NCBI RefSeq assembly: GCF_000379725.1
Contig: NZ_KB903620.1
Coordinates: 294,889-328,825, forward strand
DNA: 33,937 bases
From: Cytophaga aurantiaca DSM 3654
GTDB taxonomy: Bacteria; Bacteroidota; Bacteroidia; Cytophagales; Cytophagaceae
Direction: 5' to 3'
Part shown: positions 17,781-26,584 of the stretch, piece after piece
Numbering within the stretch: position 1 is the first letter of the stretch
Layout: each line of letters starts with the position of its first letter
Notes under the pieces: model-generated
What the model was told of the DNA's origin: nothing
Seen by the model: the letters and a program-made list of their open reading frames with translations, nothing else
Database searches by the model: none
Made by a program: the position numbers and the translations under genes

Positions 17781-18356
17781 TTACAGCGTTCCTTCAAGCG
17801 CGTCTTTCAGTTCAATACGTTTGCCGTCTTTGTATGCCACAACCCAGGCATCGCTCACGCCCATTTCACGTAAATACTTTTTGAAATTATCCGCTTCCCA
17901 ATACGTAGCAAAAGCACCTAATGTATATTTTTTTGTGCCATCAGCATCTACTTCTCCGCTGAAGTTTTTATTGTTATCAAAGTACTTGCTCAGGTCTTTA
18001 TTTTTGAATGCGCCGATCTGTACTTTATATACAATGCCTTTTGCTGCCATTGTATTCACCGGTACGTTTGCAGCAGCAGATGCTGCAGCTTGCTGTCTTT
18101 CTTCTTGTGCAGCCTGCGCAGCTTTTAATTTTGTATTTAAATCAGTTACCTGTGCTTTTAATACTTCATTTTCCTGCTTCAGTTTTAATACTTCCGTTGA
18201 AAGCGCATCTTTTTCTTCAACAAGTTGCTTGTATGATTCCGGTGTAAGCAGTTTTATTTTTTTAGCCCATTCTTTAGATTCCTCTTTTGTCATTTGTCCA
18301 AACGAAGAAATTGCCAATGAAATGATCAGCGCTAATGGTAAAAATATTCTTTTCAT
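17781..18356 (-). CDS. exported SPOR-domain protein
   Basis: SPOR domains bind denuded peptidoglycan glycan strands, commonly at division sites. The 191-residue protein has a signal peptide (residues 1-20, ending SFG, cut near Q21), an acidic/basic coiled coil (about 36-92, KDALSTEVLKLKQENEVLKA and on), an alanine-rich linker, and a C-terminal SPOR domain (about 108-177) with YKVQIGAFKNKDLS at its first strand and YTLGAFATYWEADNFKKYL in the middle. ATG at 18356 was chosen over a TTG at 18368 because the signal peptide begins there. It is probably periplasmic, soluble or membrane-attached only by its unprocessed leader. A strong terminator follows it. Fumarase lies upstream on the same strand, 185 bp away. 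Confidence 0.88.
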   Translation of the reverse strand: MKRIFLPLALIISLAISSFGQMTKEESKEWAKKIKLLTPESYKQLVEEKDALSTEVLKLKQENEVLKAQVTDLNTKLKAAQAAQEERQQAAASAAANVPVNTMAAKGIVYKVQIGAFKNKDLSKYFDNNKNFSGEVDADGTKKYTLGAFATYWEADNFKKYLREMGVSDAWVVAYKDGKRIELKDALEGTL

Positions 18357-18541
18357 AATGGTATTCAATGATATGTATGTTGTAAATTATATTTTTTATT
18401 CGAGAAACAAAAATGGTTTTGCTGCTTTCAAAATCAAACTGCCGGATTTTATGCCGCTTATTCATGTTTCAATAAACCTGCAGCCTACTCATGCCTATCA
18501 AATGCATTGAATTTCAACAGGTTCTTTTCCTATTACGTAGA

Positions 18542-19930
18542 TTAAACCATTTTGTTTGGTACAACCCAGGCATCAAAATCTTTATCGGTTACATAACCTA
18601 AATGCAGAGCAGATTCTTTTAATGTTACATTATTTTTATGTGCATACTTTGCTATCTGTGCTGCCTTATCATAACCAATGTGCGGATTGAGTGCTGTCAC
18701 CAGCATCAGTGACTGTTCTAGATTATGCTGTATGTTGATCAGGTTGGGTTCGATACCACGTGCACAATGTTCATCAAAGGATACGCAGGCATCACCAAGC
18801 AAACGGGCCGATTGTAAAAAATTATATATAATTACGGGCTTAAATACATTCAATTCGAAATGACCCATTGATCCACCAATGCTAATCGTTACATCGTTTC
18901 CCATCACCTGGGCACAAACCATTGTTAGCGCTTCAACTTGTGTAGGATTTACTTTTCCGGGCATGATCGATGAGCCAGGTTCATTGTCGGGAATATAAAT
19001 TTCACCAATGCCGCATCGCGGGCCAGATGCCAGCATCCGGATATCGTTAGCAATTTTCATCAGACTAACTGCAACGTTTTTTAATGCGCCATGTGCTTCT
19101 ACCAATGCGTCGTGCGTTGCCAATGCTTCAAATTTGTTTGGCGCCGTAACAAATGAATCGTTGCTCAATGCAGCGATGTTCTTTGCCACCAGTTCTGCAT
19201 AGTTCTTAGGGGCATTTAAACCGGTTCCAACAGCAGTGCCGCCCAAAGCGAGTTCGGATACATGAAGTAATGAGGTCTCAACTACTCGTATAGCATTGCT
19301 AAGCTGTGTTGTATATCCGGAAAATTCCTGACCTAATGTAATCGGTGTCGCATCCATAAAATGGGTACGACCAATTTTAACAATATCATTAAAAGATTCC
19401 GATTTACTTTTGAATGTGGCATGCAATTGCTTCAGCCCAGGCAGTGTTGTGTATTTTAACATCCGTATTGCCGCAATGTGCATGGCGGTAGGAAATGTAT
19501 CGTTAGAAGACTGAGATTTATTTACATCATCATTCGGATGAATTTTTTTTGTTTCATCTAATAAGCTTCCTCCCAATAAAACATGTGCACGGTTCGCAAT
19601 CACTTCATTGACATTCATATTTGTTTGTGTGCCCGAACCTGTTTGCCATACAACTAAAGGAAACTGATCGTCTAATTTTCCAGCTAAAATTTCATGGCAT
19701 ACTTCTGAAATAATCTGAGCCTTATCCTCAGATAGTACACCCAATTCCAGATTTGTCTGCGCAGCTGCTTTTTTTAAAATTGCAAAAGCATAGATCAATT
19801 CCACAGGCATGTGTGTGGATGCATTTCCAATTTTAAAATTATCAATTGAACGTTGTGTTTGCGCCCCCCAATATTTATCTGCAGGCACGTTTACAGAGCC
19901 CATTGTATCTTTTTCTATTCGAACAGCCAT
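18542..19930 (-). CDS. fumC: fumarate hydratase, class II
   Basis: FumC interconverts fumarate and L-malate in the TCA cycle without an iron-sulfur cluster. The 462-residue protein shows the superfamily signature [13 protein letters not shown] (319-331) with catalytic S320 or S321, the substrate-binding [14 protein letters not shown] (97-110), [13 protein letters not shown] (141-153), and [17 protein letters not shown] (187-203) with the catalytic-dyad H190. These are fumarase rather than aspartase or argininosuccinate lyase features. ATG at 19930. It stands alone between the FKBP gene (divergent) and the SPOR gene. Confidence 0.97.
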   Translation of the reverse strand: MAVRIEKDTMGSVNVPADKYWGAQTQRSIDNFKIGNASTHMPVELIYAFAILKKAAAQTNLELGVLSEDKAQIISEVCHEILAGKLDDQFPLVVWQTGSGTQTNMNVNEVIANRAHVLLGGSLLDETKKIHPNDDVNKSQSSNDTFPTAMHIAAIRMLKYTTLPGLKQLHATFKSKSESFNDIVKIGRTHFMDATPITLGQEFSGYTTQLSNAIRVVETSLLHVSELALGGTAVGTGLNAPKNYAELVAKNIAALSNDSFVTAPNKFEALATHDALVEAHGALKNVAVSLMKIANDIRMLASGPRCGIGEIYIPDNEPGSSIMPGKVNPTQVEALTMVCAQVMGNDVTISIGGSMGHFELNVFKPVIIYNFLQSARLLGDACVSFDEHCARGIEPNLINIQHNLEQSLMLVTALNPHIGYDKAAQIAKYAHKNNVTLKESALHLGYVTDKDFDAWVVPNKMV

Positions 19931-20110
19931 AAAGTATCTGGTATTTTAAGATGTATATTCAATATGACAACTTTTTTTGATAAATGGAACACTTTAGATG
20001 CTGGATTCAACTTGCTGAATCATGTTTAAAATACATTATTAAATGAATAACGAATTCAAGTTTTAACCGTAAACAGAAATATCTTAAGACCAATAAAACC
20101 GTATTTCAAT

Positions 20111-20521
20111 ATGAAAAAATCAATTATTACAGCATTAGCATGTATCGTTACATTATTTGTGAGCATGTCCGTTTCTGCTTCCGATACACTTGTTACAGCT
20201 AGTGGCATTAAATATGTTCGCATCAAAGAAGGTGATGGCATACATCCGCAACCCGGACAAACTGTTAAAGTAATTTATAGCAGAAAATCTTCAACGGGTA
20301 GAGTTGTTGAAACGAATGAAGGTGGAAAGCCATTTAAATTTCAAGTCGATAATCATGAAGTAATTCCCGGCTGGGACGAAGCGGTGAAGCTTATGAGTAA
20401 AGGTGAAAAATGGTATTGCATCATCCCTTCTGAATTAGGCTATGGTAAAAAAGGAGTTGAAGGAGTGATTGCTCCAAATGCCACTCTGTACTTTTATATC
20501 GAAGTGGTAGATATTAAATAA
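20111..20521 (+). CDS. exported FKBP-type peptidyl-prolyl isomerase
   Basis: A 136-residue FKBP with an N-terminal signal peptide (residues 1-23, ending VSA, mature from S24 or D25). The fold is recognisable: SGIKYVRIKEGDG (31-43), PGQTVKVIYS, KPFKFQVDNHEVIPGWDEAV (73-92) and APNATLYFYIEVVDI (121-135). Compared with human FKBP12, the pocket residues Phe46 (F75), Val55/Ile56 (V84, I85), Trp59 (W88) and Tyr82 (Y111) are kept, while Phe36-Asp37 appears as V-E. It is likely an active periplasmic prolyl isomerase that assists folding. ATG at 20111. A paralogue follows 498 bp downstream on the same strand. Confidence 0.93.
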   Translation: MKKSIITALACIVTLFVSMSVSASDTLVTASGIKYVRIKEGDGIHPQPGQTVKVIYSRKSSTGRVVETNEGGKPFKFQVDNHEVIPGWDEAVKLMSKGEKWYCIIPSELGYGKKGVEGVIAPNATLYFYIEVVDIK

Positions 20522-20587
20522 CTTTCAACATGTCGGAGATGCACATAGGATCTATTTGGTATCTCCGACATGTTATACACTGAAAGA
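20522..20587 (+). terminator. stem-loop after the first FKBP gene
   Basis: Arms AACATGTCGGAGAT (20527-20540) and its exact complement (20561-20574) form a 14-bp stem over a 20-nt loop. CTTTCA and TGAAAG extend it beyond a bulge. No T-run follows, so it may be an mRNA-stabilising or factor-dependent 3' end rather than a true intrinsic terminator. Confidence 0.55.
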
Positions 20588-21019
20588 TTTTTTATAAGGT
20601 ACTGACCTTTCCATCTATGATACAGTTTTTTCATATAGGTGATGAACTACAACATCTATTGCCGAATCCCACGCTTGTATAAATTCTACATCTTTTATTG
20701 TTTCTTATTTCCCAGATCGAACAAATTCTGCAAGATGCCATTTGTATTCTTATAGTTTTTTGATGCTCTATGTACAATCCTGAATATTTTGAAGAATTTT
20801 TTTCATTAAAAGAATTCATCGTGCTCGTTAGAATTTACTGTAAATATTTAATTTACAGTAATTTAGGAAGGTTACTTTTTATATTTCGCATCCAAATATG
20901 ACATTCATCATAATGTAAGATTTGATAAGTTAAAGGGTCATTAATAATTAACTATTGTTAAAATGTGTGCGTTTAAACATCTATATATAAGTTCAAACAG
21001 ACAATAACACCCTTACGTT
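20588..21019. other. gene-free stretch between the two FKBP genes
   Basis: About 430 bp without a convincing gene. A 62-codon minus-strand frame (20631-20819), rich in Cys and Arg, has no recognisable similarity and no supporting signal. The stretch holds one exact inverted repeat at 20835-20861 (listed apart) and a near-match -7 box TATATTTC (20880-20887). The remainder is AT-rich with nothing I can name. Confidence 0.6.
20835..20861. promoter_or_regulatory. operator-like inverted repeat upstream of the second FKBP gene
   Basis: Exact 11-bp arms TTACTGTAAAT and ATTTACAGTAA are separated by 5 nt (ATTTA). The spacing is typical of a dimeric regulator site. It lies 158 bp before the second FKBP start and about 20 bp before a near-match -7 box. 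A binding role is inference. Confidence 0.4.
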
Positions 21020-21430
21020 ATGAAAAGCCTTCTATCAATAATCGTATTCACTGCAGTTTTGCTTCTAATCAGCACTTCCTCCCATGCTGCCCATGATACC
21101 TTAGTAACAGCAAGCGGTATAAAATATATACAAATTCAGGAAGGTGTAGGCGAGCGACCGACCAGTAATCAAAAAGTAAAAATAGTTTACTCCGTAAAAT
21201 CTTCGAACGGAGATGTAATTGAATCAAACGAACTTTCGAAACCCTTAGAATTCAGATTAGATAAACATCAAGTCATTCCCGGAATAGAAGACATCGTTAA
21301 ATATATGAATAGGGGCGAAGAATTATTTTGCATCATACCAGCCTATTTAGCTCATGGCGATAAAGGTAAAGGTGCCATTGATCCTCATACAACCTTGTAT
21401 GTCTATATTCAAATTATAGACATTGAATAG
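21020..21430 (+). CDS. exported FKBP-like protein with altered active site
   Basis: A 136-residue paralogue of the FKBP at 20111, with the same length, signal peptide (residues 1-23, ending SHA) and start of the mature part (DTLVTASGIKYIQIQEG). The fold motifs remain (KVKIVYSVKSSNG, HQVIPGIEDIV, TTLYVYIQIIDI). However, residues equivalent to FKBP12 Phe46, Trp59 and Tyr82 are now L76, I89 and H112. The missing Trp at the base of the pocket argues against normal prolyl-isomerase activity; it may instead be a chaperone or binding protein. ATG at 21020. Read as a tandem duplication followed by divergence; both copies keep an intact frame. Confidence 0.88.
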   Translation: MKSLLSIIVFTAVLLLISTSSHAAHDTLVTASGIKYIQIQEGVGERPTSNQKVKIVYSVKSSNGDVIESNELSKPLEFRLDKHQVIPGIEDIVKYMNRGEELFCIIPAYLAHGDKGKGAIDPHTTLYVYIQIIDIE

Positions 21431-21454
21431 CCTACTTTCTAAATAATTTGTATT

Positions 21455-21494
21455 AAAAAATGGTTGTAACATGATTTTGTTACAACCATTTTTT
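21455..21494. terminator. bidirectional terminator overlapping the end of corA
   Basis: Arms AAAAAATGGTTGTAACA (21455-21471) and its complement (21478-21494) pair perfectly over 17 bp with a 6-nt loop, with T-runs on both strands. It serves the convergent FKBP and corA genes. The right arm includes the last four sense codons and the stop of corA. Confidence 0.9.
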
Positions 21495-22556
21495 TCGTTG
21501 GAAATAAAACAGCATCGTTAGCGCCACCAATACACAGATTCCGATAACAACGTAATAGCCATTTTGCGCATGCAGCTCAGGCATGTTATCAAAGTTCATT
21601 CCATATAAGCCTGTAATAAATGCGAGTGGCATGAAAATAGTTGATATAACCGTCAGTACTTTCATAACACTGTTCATGCGATTGCTAACGGATGACAGAT
21701 ATACATCTACAATACCGGACAAGATATCCCGTGTCGATTCAACGGTTTCAATGACCTGTATGGTATGATCATACACATCGCGTAAAAAAGGCTTAACCGC
21801 CTCGCTTATCATCGAACACTCGTTGCGTTCTAATTTTACAATCACTTCGCGCAATGGCCAAACCGATTTGCGTAAATAAATTAATTCTCTCCTGAATTTA
21901 TAAAGCTCTTTTAACTTCGCAGGGTCAGGGTCTGTTAACATTTGCTGTTCGATCGTCTCAAGCTTATCGCCAACATATTCCATAATTTCAAAATAATGAT
22001 CAACTATCGTATCAAGTAAACTGTATAATAGATAATCAACATTCATCTTGCGCATTTTACCTTTATTTGCACGCAAACGCTCCCGATTGGGATTAAACAC
22101 ATCGCCTTCCTTATGTTTTTCCTGGAACGATAAAATAAGATTAGGTGCAACAACAAAACTCACCTGCTCCGAAAACATTCCATTTATTTTTTCATCATAG
22201 CGAATCATTTTTACCGTTAAAAAAAGGCAATCGTCGTAATCATCAAGTTTAGGTCGTTGCTCAGCACTGGCTATATCTTCCATCAACAGCGGATGTAAAT
22301 TATACTTCTGCTCTATCTGACTTAATTGATCCGGATTATTCACGCCATCAATATTATACCAATAAACTTCTTCTGAGTCTTGAGAAGGAACAATCATTTC
22401 ATCCACAGACGAAACAACTCCTTCCTCAAATCCTAATTCGTTGTATTTGATCAAATAGATGTCTGCAAACTCGTTTTTATCCGAATGCTCAAACCCACTC
22501 AATTCACCGGGCGAAAGTCCGGGCTTACGAAATTTATTTTTATTTTTATGACTCAT
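21480..22556 (-). CDS. corA: CorA-family Mg2+/Co2+ transporter
   Basis: CorA forms a pentameric divalent-cation channel in the inner membrane. This 358-residue protein has a large cytoplasmic alpha/beta domain, a long helical stalk (about residues 160-285), then two membrane helices: the first ends in the signature YGMN (G319, M320, N321), and the second is GYYVVIGICVLVALTMLFYF followed by the basic tail QRKKWL. The frame is open to 22664, but that part reads through the neighbouring gene. I chose ATG at 22556 (MSHKNKNKF), 14 nt after the upstream stop, because KFRKPGLSPGEL is the usual start region; ATG at 22589 is the alternative. Likely co-transcribed with the small membrane protein before it. 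Confidence 0.93.
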   Translation of the reverse strand: MSHKNKNKFRKPGLSPGELSGFEHSDKNEFADIYLIKYNELGFEEGVVSSVDEMIVPSQDSEEVYWYNIDGVNNPDQLSQIEQKYNLHPLLMEDIASAEQRPKLDDYDDCLFLTVKMIRYDEKINGMFSEQVSFVVAPNLILSFQEKHKEGDVFNPNRERLRANKGKMRKMNVDYLLYSLLDTIVDHYFEIMEYVGDKLETIEQQMLTDPDPAKLKELYKFRRELIYLRKSVWPLREVIVKLERNECSMISEAVKPFLRDVYDHTIQVIETVESTRDILSGIVDVYLSSVSNRMNSVMKVLTVISTIFMPLAFITGLYGMNFDNMPELHAQNGYYVVIGICVLVALTMLFYFQRKKWL

Positions 22557-22570
22557 TTTCTGCCAGCTAT

Positions 22571-23038
22571 TTAAAAATTTCTTATCCATGGTCTGTTTGC
22601 TGTTATTTCTCCAAAATTCCATGGAATTGAAAATAATATAATCAATACTGCAATAGAAAACCAAACGGCAAGTGTTTTAAATTTTTGCTGATCCCGATCT
22701 TTCTTTTTACTCGTAATGGATGCAATGGTAATAAAAACCACAGCTGTAAGCATCATAAGCGAATGCTCCATTCCAAAGAATCGAAATTCTTTTTCATGAA
22801 CCGCTTCCTTAAAATTATTGAAGAAATATCTTATGATCGGACTAATGCAATATAACACGATACCTAACATGGCCTGTATATGCACTGCTGATAGGGTTAT
22901 AAGCCGAAGTGTATTGTCTGACTTTGTAAACGATTTATTTGAAAGCCATCCATAATAACTTCTGAAAAGTGTAATCAGAACAGTTGCCAATACAATCCAT
23001 CGGATAAGCGAATGGGACGATAAAAGAAAGGAATACAT
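22571..23038 (-). CDS. small four-helix membrane protein (often annotated cytochrome B-like)
   Basis: A 155-residue protein with four hydrophobic helices: residues 12-26, 45-67, 90-109 and 120-141. It begins MYSFLLSSHSLIRWIVL, and this HSxxRW start together with a WLSNKSFTKSDN loop is familiar from a Bacteroidota family that databases often label cytochrome B. Histidines at 9, 53 and 92 lie in or next to helices and could bind haem, but no paired-His pattern proves this. Function is unknown. ATG at 23038; its stop lies 14 nt before the chosen corA start, so the two probably form one transcript. Confidence 0.8.
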   Translation of the reverse strand: MYSFLLSSHSLIRWIVLATVLITLFRSYYGWLSNKSFTKSDNTLRLITLSAVHIQAMLGIVLYCISPIIRYFFNNFKEAVHEKEFRFFGMEHSLMMLTAVVFITIASITSKKKDRDQQKFKTLAVWFSIAVLIILFSIPWNFGEITANRPWIRNF

Positions 23039-23045
23039 ACTAAAT

Positions 23046-23053
23046 TAAATTTG
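23046..23053 (+). promoter_or_regulatory. possible -7 box upstream of the WD40-caspase gene
   Basis: TAAATTTG matches the Bacteroidota -7 consensus TAnnTTTG exactly. No TTG at the usual -33 position is seen, and the implied leader is about 130 nt, so support is partial. Confidence 0.3.
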
Positions 23054-23186
23054 CTTCTAGCGAAAATACTTGAAAGAATCTGCATTATGAATGCCTTGCT
23101 GCATTATTTATTCTGCAGGAATTTTTTCTTCTCTTCTTTTCAAATCTTTTCTCTAACTTACTTTATTGAAAAATTTATTTTACGTT

Positions 23187-26100
23187 ATGAAACGATTCAT
23201 TTCTGTGATTTTTGCAGTATCCGCAGGTTATACACTGCTAGCACAAACTGCTACTACAAAACTCGAAACTGTCATTCAAAAGGGGCACTCTGCTGCAGTG
23301 AAAGCTGTAGCCGTTAGTCCGAATGGTGAAATTGTAGCTACCGGTAGCAGAGACAAAAGTGTAAAACTCTGGGATAGACAAACAGGTATGGAAATACGCA
23401 GTTTAGTCGGTCACGAACATACCATCAACGCCTTATCTTTTAGTCCGAATGGGCAACTGCTTGCAACAAGCAGTGCGGATGGCACGGCACGGGTTTGGGA
23501 AATATTAACAGGCAAAGCAATTTTCACATCTCCTGTAAGTTCTAAATACATAACAGCTGTAGCATTTAATCCCGATGGAAAATCTTTTGCATACGGTGGT
23601 TATCCGGATTCTGTAGCCATCTATTCCATACCTGAAGGGAAATTGATAAAACGTATTGCCGTAAATGCAGATCAGGGATCGGGCTACGGTATCAGTCTTT
23701 CTTATAGTAGTGATGGTAATTGGTTGGCAATTGGTGAAGATGATAAAACAGCTACAGTCTATCGCACCAATAACTGGAACATCGTATATACACTGAAAGC
23801 ACCTGGTGATGGATGGTGTGGCGGCTGCGGCACATTCGTTCGATTCTCTCCCGATAATAAATCATTATTCAAGCTTGCGCACAATGATAAATTAAGTCAA
23901 TACGACATGACTACAGGAAAACTTGTTAAAACGTTCGGAGAAAACGTGGACGACTTGCGTGGACTGCTTGTAAGTAAAGATGGATTACATGTTGTTGCTG
24001 CAACAGATAGTATGGTTTATAACTGGTCAACAAATTCCAGCACGGTCACTTCTTTTAAATTGCCTTTCTACGAAACAATTAATGACTTGACATTTTCGCT
24101 AAATGAAAAAGAAATTCTGGCTGCTTCCGGAAATATGACTGCATTTGCAATGGATGCAACAACCGGAGAAATCATAAGAACATATAAAGGTGCTTTGCAG
24201 GAGCAGGATAAAGGCGGAATAGATTACAATGCCGATGATTACTGGCAATCCTACATAGCGCGTTACATCAGGTTGAAGAATGAATTGCTTTTAACGAAAG
24301 ATGATAAAAATTTCATTACAGGAAAAACAAGTTTACATGCTATTCAATGGGATATTTCATCAGGCGCTCCGAATAAATTATACGATGGCCATACAAAAGC
24401 TGTTATCTGCATGGATCAATCTGCAGATGGAACTATAATGGCTACAGCCGATGCAGCCGGAGAAGTATTATTATGGAACACAAAAACAGGAACACTCATC
24501 CGCCGCATAAAAGCACATCGCGAACCGATTCTGGATGTAACATTAAGCAGAGATGGCAAAACCGTTGCAACCGGTGCATGGGATGCAAGCATTGGTGTAT
24601 ATGATGTTGAAACGGGTGAATTGAGTTCTGATATGTACCTCAAAGACAATTCCTGTTTTAGCATTTCTTTTACACCGAATGGATTGTATCTGCTTTGCGG
24701 ACGCTTAGATAAATCATTGGAATTGCGCGAGCCCGATTCTAAAAAAGTTGTCCTCACATTGATCGGACATACCGATGTTGTTTCTTCGATTGCCTTTGGA
24801 GTAAACCCCAATAATGCATTAACGGCTTCATGGGACGGCACTGCACGTATCTGGGACGTTACAACAGGCATGATGATTCAGAAATTCAAAGGTGCGAAGG
24901 GAATGCTGCATGCTGCAATCTATAATGCCGATGGAAAAAAAGTTATCACAGGCGGCGATGACCGCACCATTCGTGTTTGGGATGCAACAACCGGACAAGT
25001 ACTTAAAACATTGATCGGTCACCAGGCAGAAATTACTTCGTTGTCTTTAAGCAAAGATGGAAAGATGCTTGTGTCCTACAGTACAGACGGTGTTGTAAAA
25101 TTCTGGAACCTTGAAAGCGGCACCGAGTTTTACGAACACGTGCACATCAGTTCCAGAGAATGGATGGCACGCACCCCACAAGGATACTTCAGTGCTACAG
25201 AACAGGCGCGTGCAGACATCCATTTTGTTAAAGGAATGACTGTATATTCCGTTGATCAATTCTTTGAATACTACAGACCTGATCTGATCAAAACTATATT
25301 TTTAAACCGCGGCGCTTCGCCAACAGGCATGGGTAATGGCGTAGATGATAAATTACAATTATCGCCTCCGCCTACCGTTAAAGTAGCTTGCATTCCCACC
25401 GAAGATGGTTTGTATACAACGGTCAACATAAAAGTAATTGACGAAGGTGGCGGTCTCGATGAATTGCGCTTATCTCACAATGGTAAAAATATGGCGGTGC
25501 AGTTAGATCCTTCAAAATTGATTCGAGGTAAAGGCAACAGTTATGTGTATACCATAAAAACTGCGCTCGTTAAAGGAACAAATCAATTCAGTGCCGTTGG
25601 AGTCAGCACGGGTAAAATTGAATCCGGCGTTGCGGTTGCTTCTGTATACTCTGAAAAAGCAGTGAGTGCTGCTGTGTGCCACGTTTTTGTAGTTGGCATT
25701 GACACGTATAAAAATCCTGCTTATACATTGAACTATGCGCGCGAAGATGCAGAGGCTTTTGCAGAAGCAATGAAAAAGAATGGCAGTGTGTTGTATCAAA
25801 AAGTTCAGATTCACGCTTTATACGATGCAGCCGCAACCAGATTAAATATATTGGATACTTTAACAAGTTTACAATCAAAAATTTCATTGAATGATGTGTT
25901 CATATTTTATTACGCCGGACACGGTGCAATGGTAGATCAGAATTTCTTTTTTATTCCTACTGAATGCACAAGTATGTATCAGGCTTCGGCAAATAATGCG
26001 TTGTCTGCTGAAGCGATGCAGGCAGGATTTAAAAACATTAAAGCGCTTAAACAAATCATCATCATGGACGCATGCCAATCAGGCGGATCGGTAGAGATAC

Positions 26101-26420
26101 TTGCTATGCGCGGTGCAAATGAAGAGAAAGCTTTTGCGCAATTGTCACGTGGTGCAGGCATTCACGTACTTGCATCAGCAGGCAGTGAGCAGAATGCAAA
26201 AGAAATTGCTGAATTAAAACATGGTTTATTTACCTATGTGTTATTGCAGGCATTGAACGGCGCTGCCGACGGCGCGCCTAAAGATGGTAAGATTACAATC
26301 TATGAACTAAAGTCGTACTTAGATGATCAGGTGCCGGAATTAAACGCGAAGTTCAGTGGCAAACTTCAATTCCCATATACCTTTTCTAGGGGCAGTGATT
26401 TTCCGATCGTGTTAGAATAG
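23187..26420 (+). CDS. exported WD40-repeat protein with C-terminal caspase (C14) domain
   Basis: A 1077-residue protein with three parts. A signal peptide (1-20, MKRFISVIFAVSAGYTLLAQ) directs export. WD40 repeats fill about 30-645, with GH...WD-type units such as GHSAAVKAVAV...KLWD, GHEHTINALSF...RVWE, GHTDVVSSIAF...RIWD and GHQAEITSLSL...KFWN, probably two propellers. After a linker and a beta-rich domain (about 730-820) comes a caspase-like domain (about 830-1077). The catalytic dyad is intact: FYYAGHG with H912 and IIIMDACQSGG with C963. ATG at 23187 was preferred over TTG at 23166 because it begins the signal peptide. There is no T9SS sorting domain at the C-terminus, so periplasmic location is most likely. 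Targets are unknown; the repeats probably present partners to the protease. Confidence 0.92.
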   Translation: MKRFISVIFAVSAGYTLLAQTATTKLETVIQKGHSAAVKAVAVSPNGEIVATGSRDKSVKLWDRQTGMEIRSLVGHEHTINALSFSPNGQLLATSSADGTARVWEILTGKAIFTSPVSSKYITAVAFNPDGKSFAYGGYPDSVAIYSIPEGKLIKRIAVNADQGSGYGISLSYSSDGNWLAIGEDDKTATVYRTNNWNIVYTLKAPGDGWCGGCGTFVRFSPDNKSLFKLAHNDKLSQYDMTTGKLVKTFGENVDDLRGLLVSKDGLHVVAATDSMVYNWSTNSSTVTSFKLPFYETINDLTFSLNEKEILAASGNMTAFAMDATTGEIIRTYKGALQEQDKGGIDYNADDYWQSYIARYIRLKNELLLTKDDKNFITGKTSLHAIQWDISSGAPNKLYDGHTKAVICMDQSADGTIMATADAAGEVLLWNTKTGTLIRRIKAHREPILDVTLSRDGKTVATGAWDASIGVYDVETGELSSDMYLKDNSCFSISFTPNGLYLLCGRLDKSLELREPDSKKVVLTLIGHTDVVSSIAFGVNPNNALTASWDGTARIWDVTTGMMIQKFKGAKGMLHAAIYNADGKKVITGGDDRTIRVWDATTGQVLKTLIGHQAEITSLSLSKDGKMLVSYSTDGVVKFWNLESGTEFYEHVHISSREWMARTPQGYFSATEQARADIHFVKGMTVYSVDQFFEYYRPDLIKTIFLNRGASPTGMGNGVDDKLQLSPPPTVKVACIPTEDGLYTTVNIKVIDEGGGLDELRLSHNGKNMAVQLDPSKLIRGKGNSYVYTIKTALVKGTNQFSAVGVSTGKIESGVAVASVYSEKAVSAAVCHVFVVGIDTYKNPAYTLNYAREDAEAFAEAMKKNGSVLYQKVQIHALYDAAATRLNILDTLTSLQSKISLNDVFIFYYAGHGAMVDQNFFFIPTECTSMYQASANNALSAEAMQAGFKNIKALKQIIIMDACQSGGSVEILAMRGANEEKAFAQLSRGAGIHVLASAGSEQNAKEIAELKHGLFTYVLLQALNGAADGAPKDGKITIYELKSYLDDQVPELNAKFSGKLQFPYTFSRGSDFPIVLE

Positions 26421-26559
26421 ACAGTGGTCAGGCTATCATTACTTAAGGCCTACGAAGCTTCCAATACTAAGACCGCATAAAACAAAGAGGTCTCGCTAAG
26501 TAAATAGCGAGACCTCTTTGTTTTATATTTAATGATAGTTAATAAGTACTGACCACTGT
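26421..26559. repeat. 139-bp nested inverted repeat with central terminator hairpin
   Basis: Outer arms ACAGTGGTCAG (26421-26431) and its exact complement (26549-26559), then inner arms CTATCATT (26433-26440) and AATGATAG (26531-26538), enclose the 22-bp hairpin at 26477-26526. It begins at the base after the WD40-caspase stop codon and fills most of the gap to the convergent DUF4468 gene. The general layout resembles the element at 12093-12250, though the sequences differ. Confidence 0.75.
26477..26526. terminator. strong bidirectional terminator, 22-bp perfect stem
   Basis: ATAAAACAAAGAGGTCTCGCTA (positions 26477-26498) pairs perfectly with 26505-26526 over a 6-nt loop (AGTAAA). A/T-rich ends give U-tracts in both directions, which suits the convergent WD40-caspase and DUF4468 genes. 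Confidence 0.9.
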
Positions 26560-26584
26560 TTACTGACTACTATCTATTTTTCGT

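Noticed and set aside
17755-18510. 251-codon plus-strand frame over the SPOR gene
   Set aside because: Overlaps a strong terminator and a gene with a signal peptide and SPOR domain on the other strand; the Ser/Phe/Ala-rich reading is a shadow.
20631-20819. 62-codon minus-strand frame rich in Cys and Arg
   Set aside because: No recognisable similarity, no promoter or clear start signal, and poor codon look. It sits in a gene-free stretch where such frames arise by chance.
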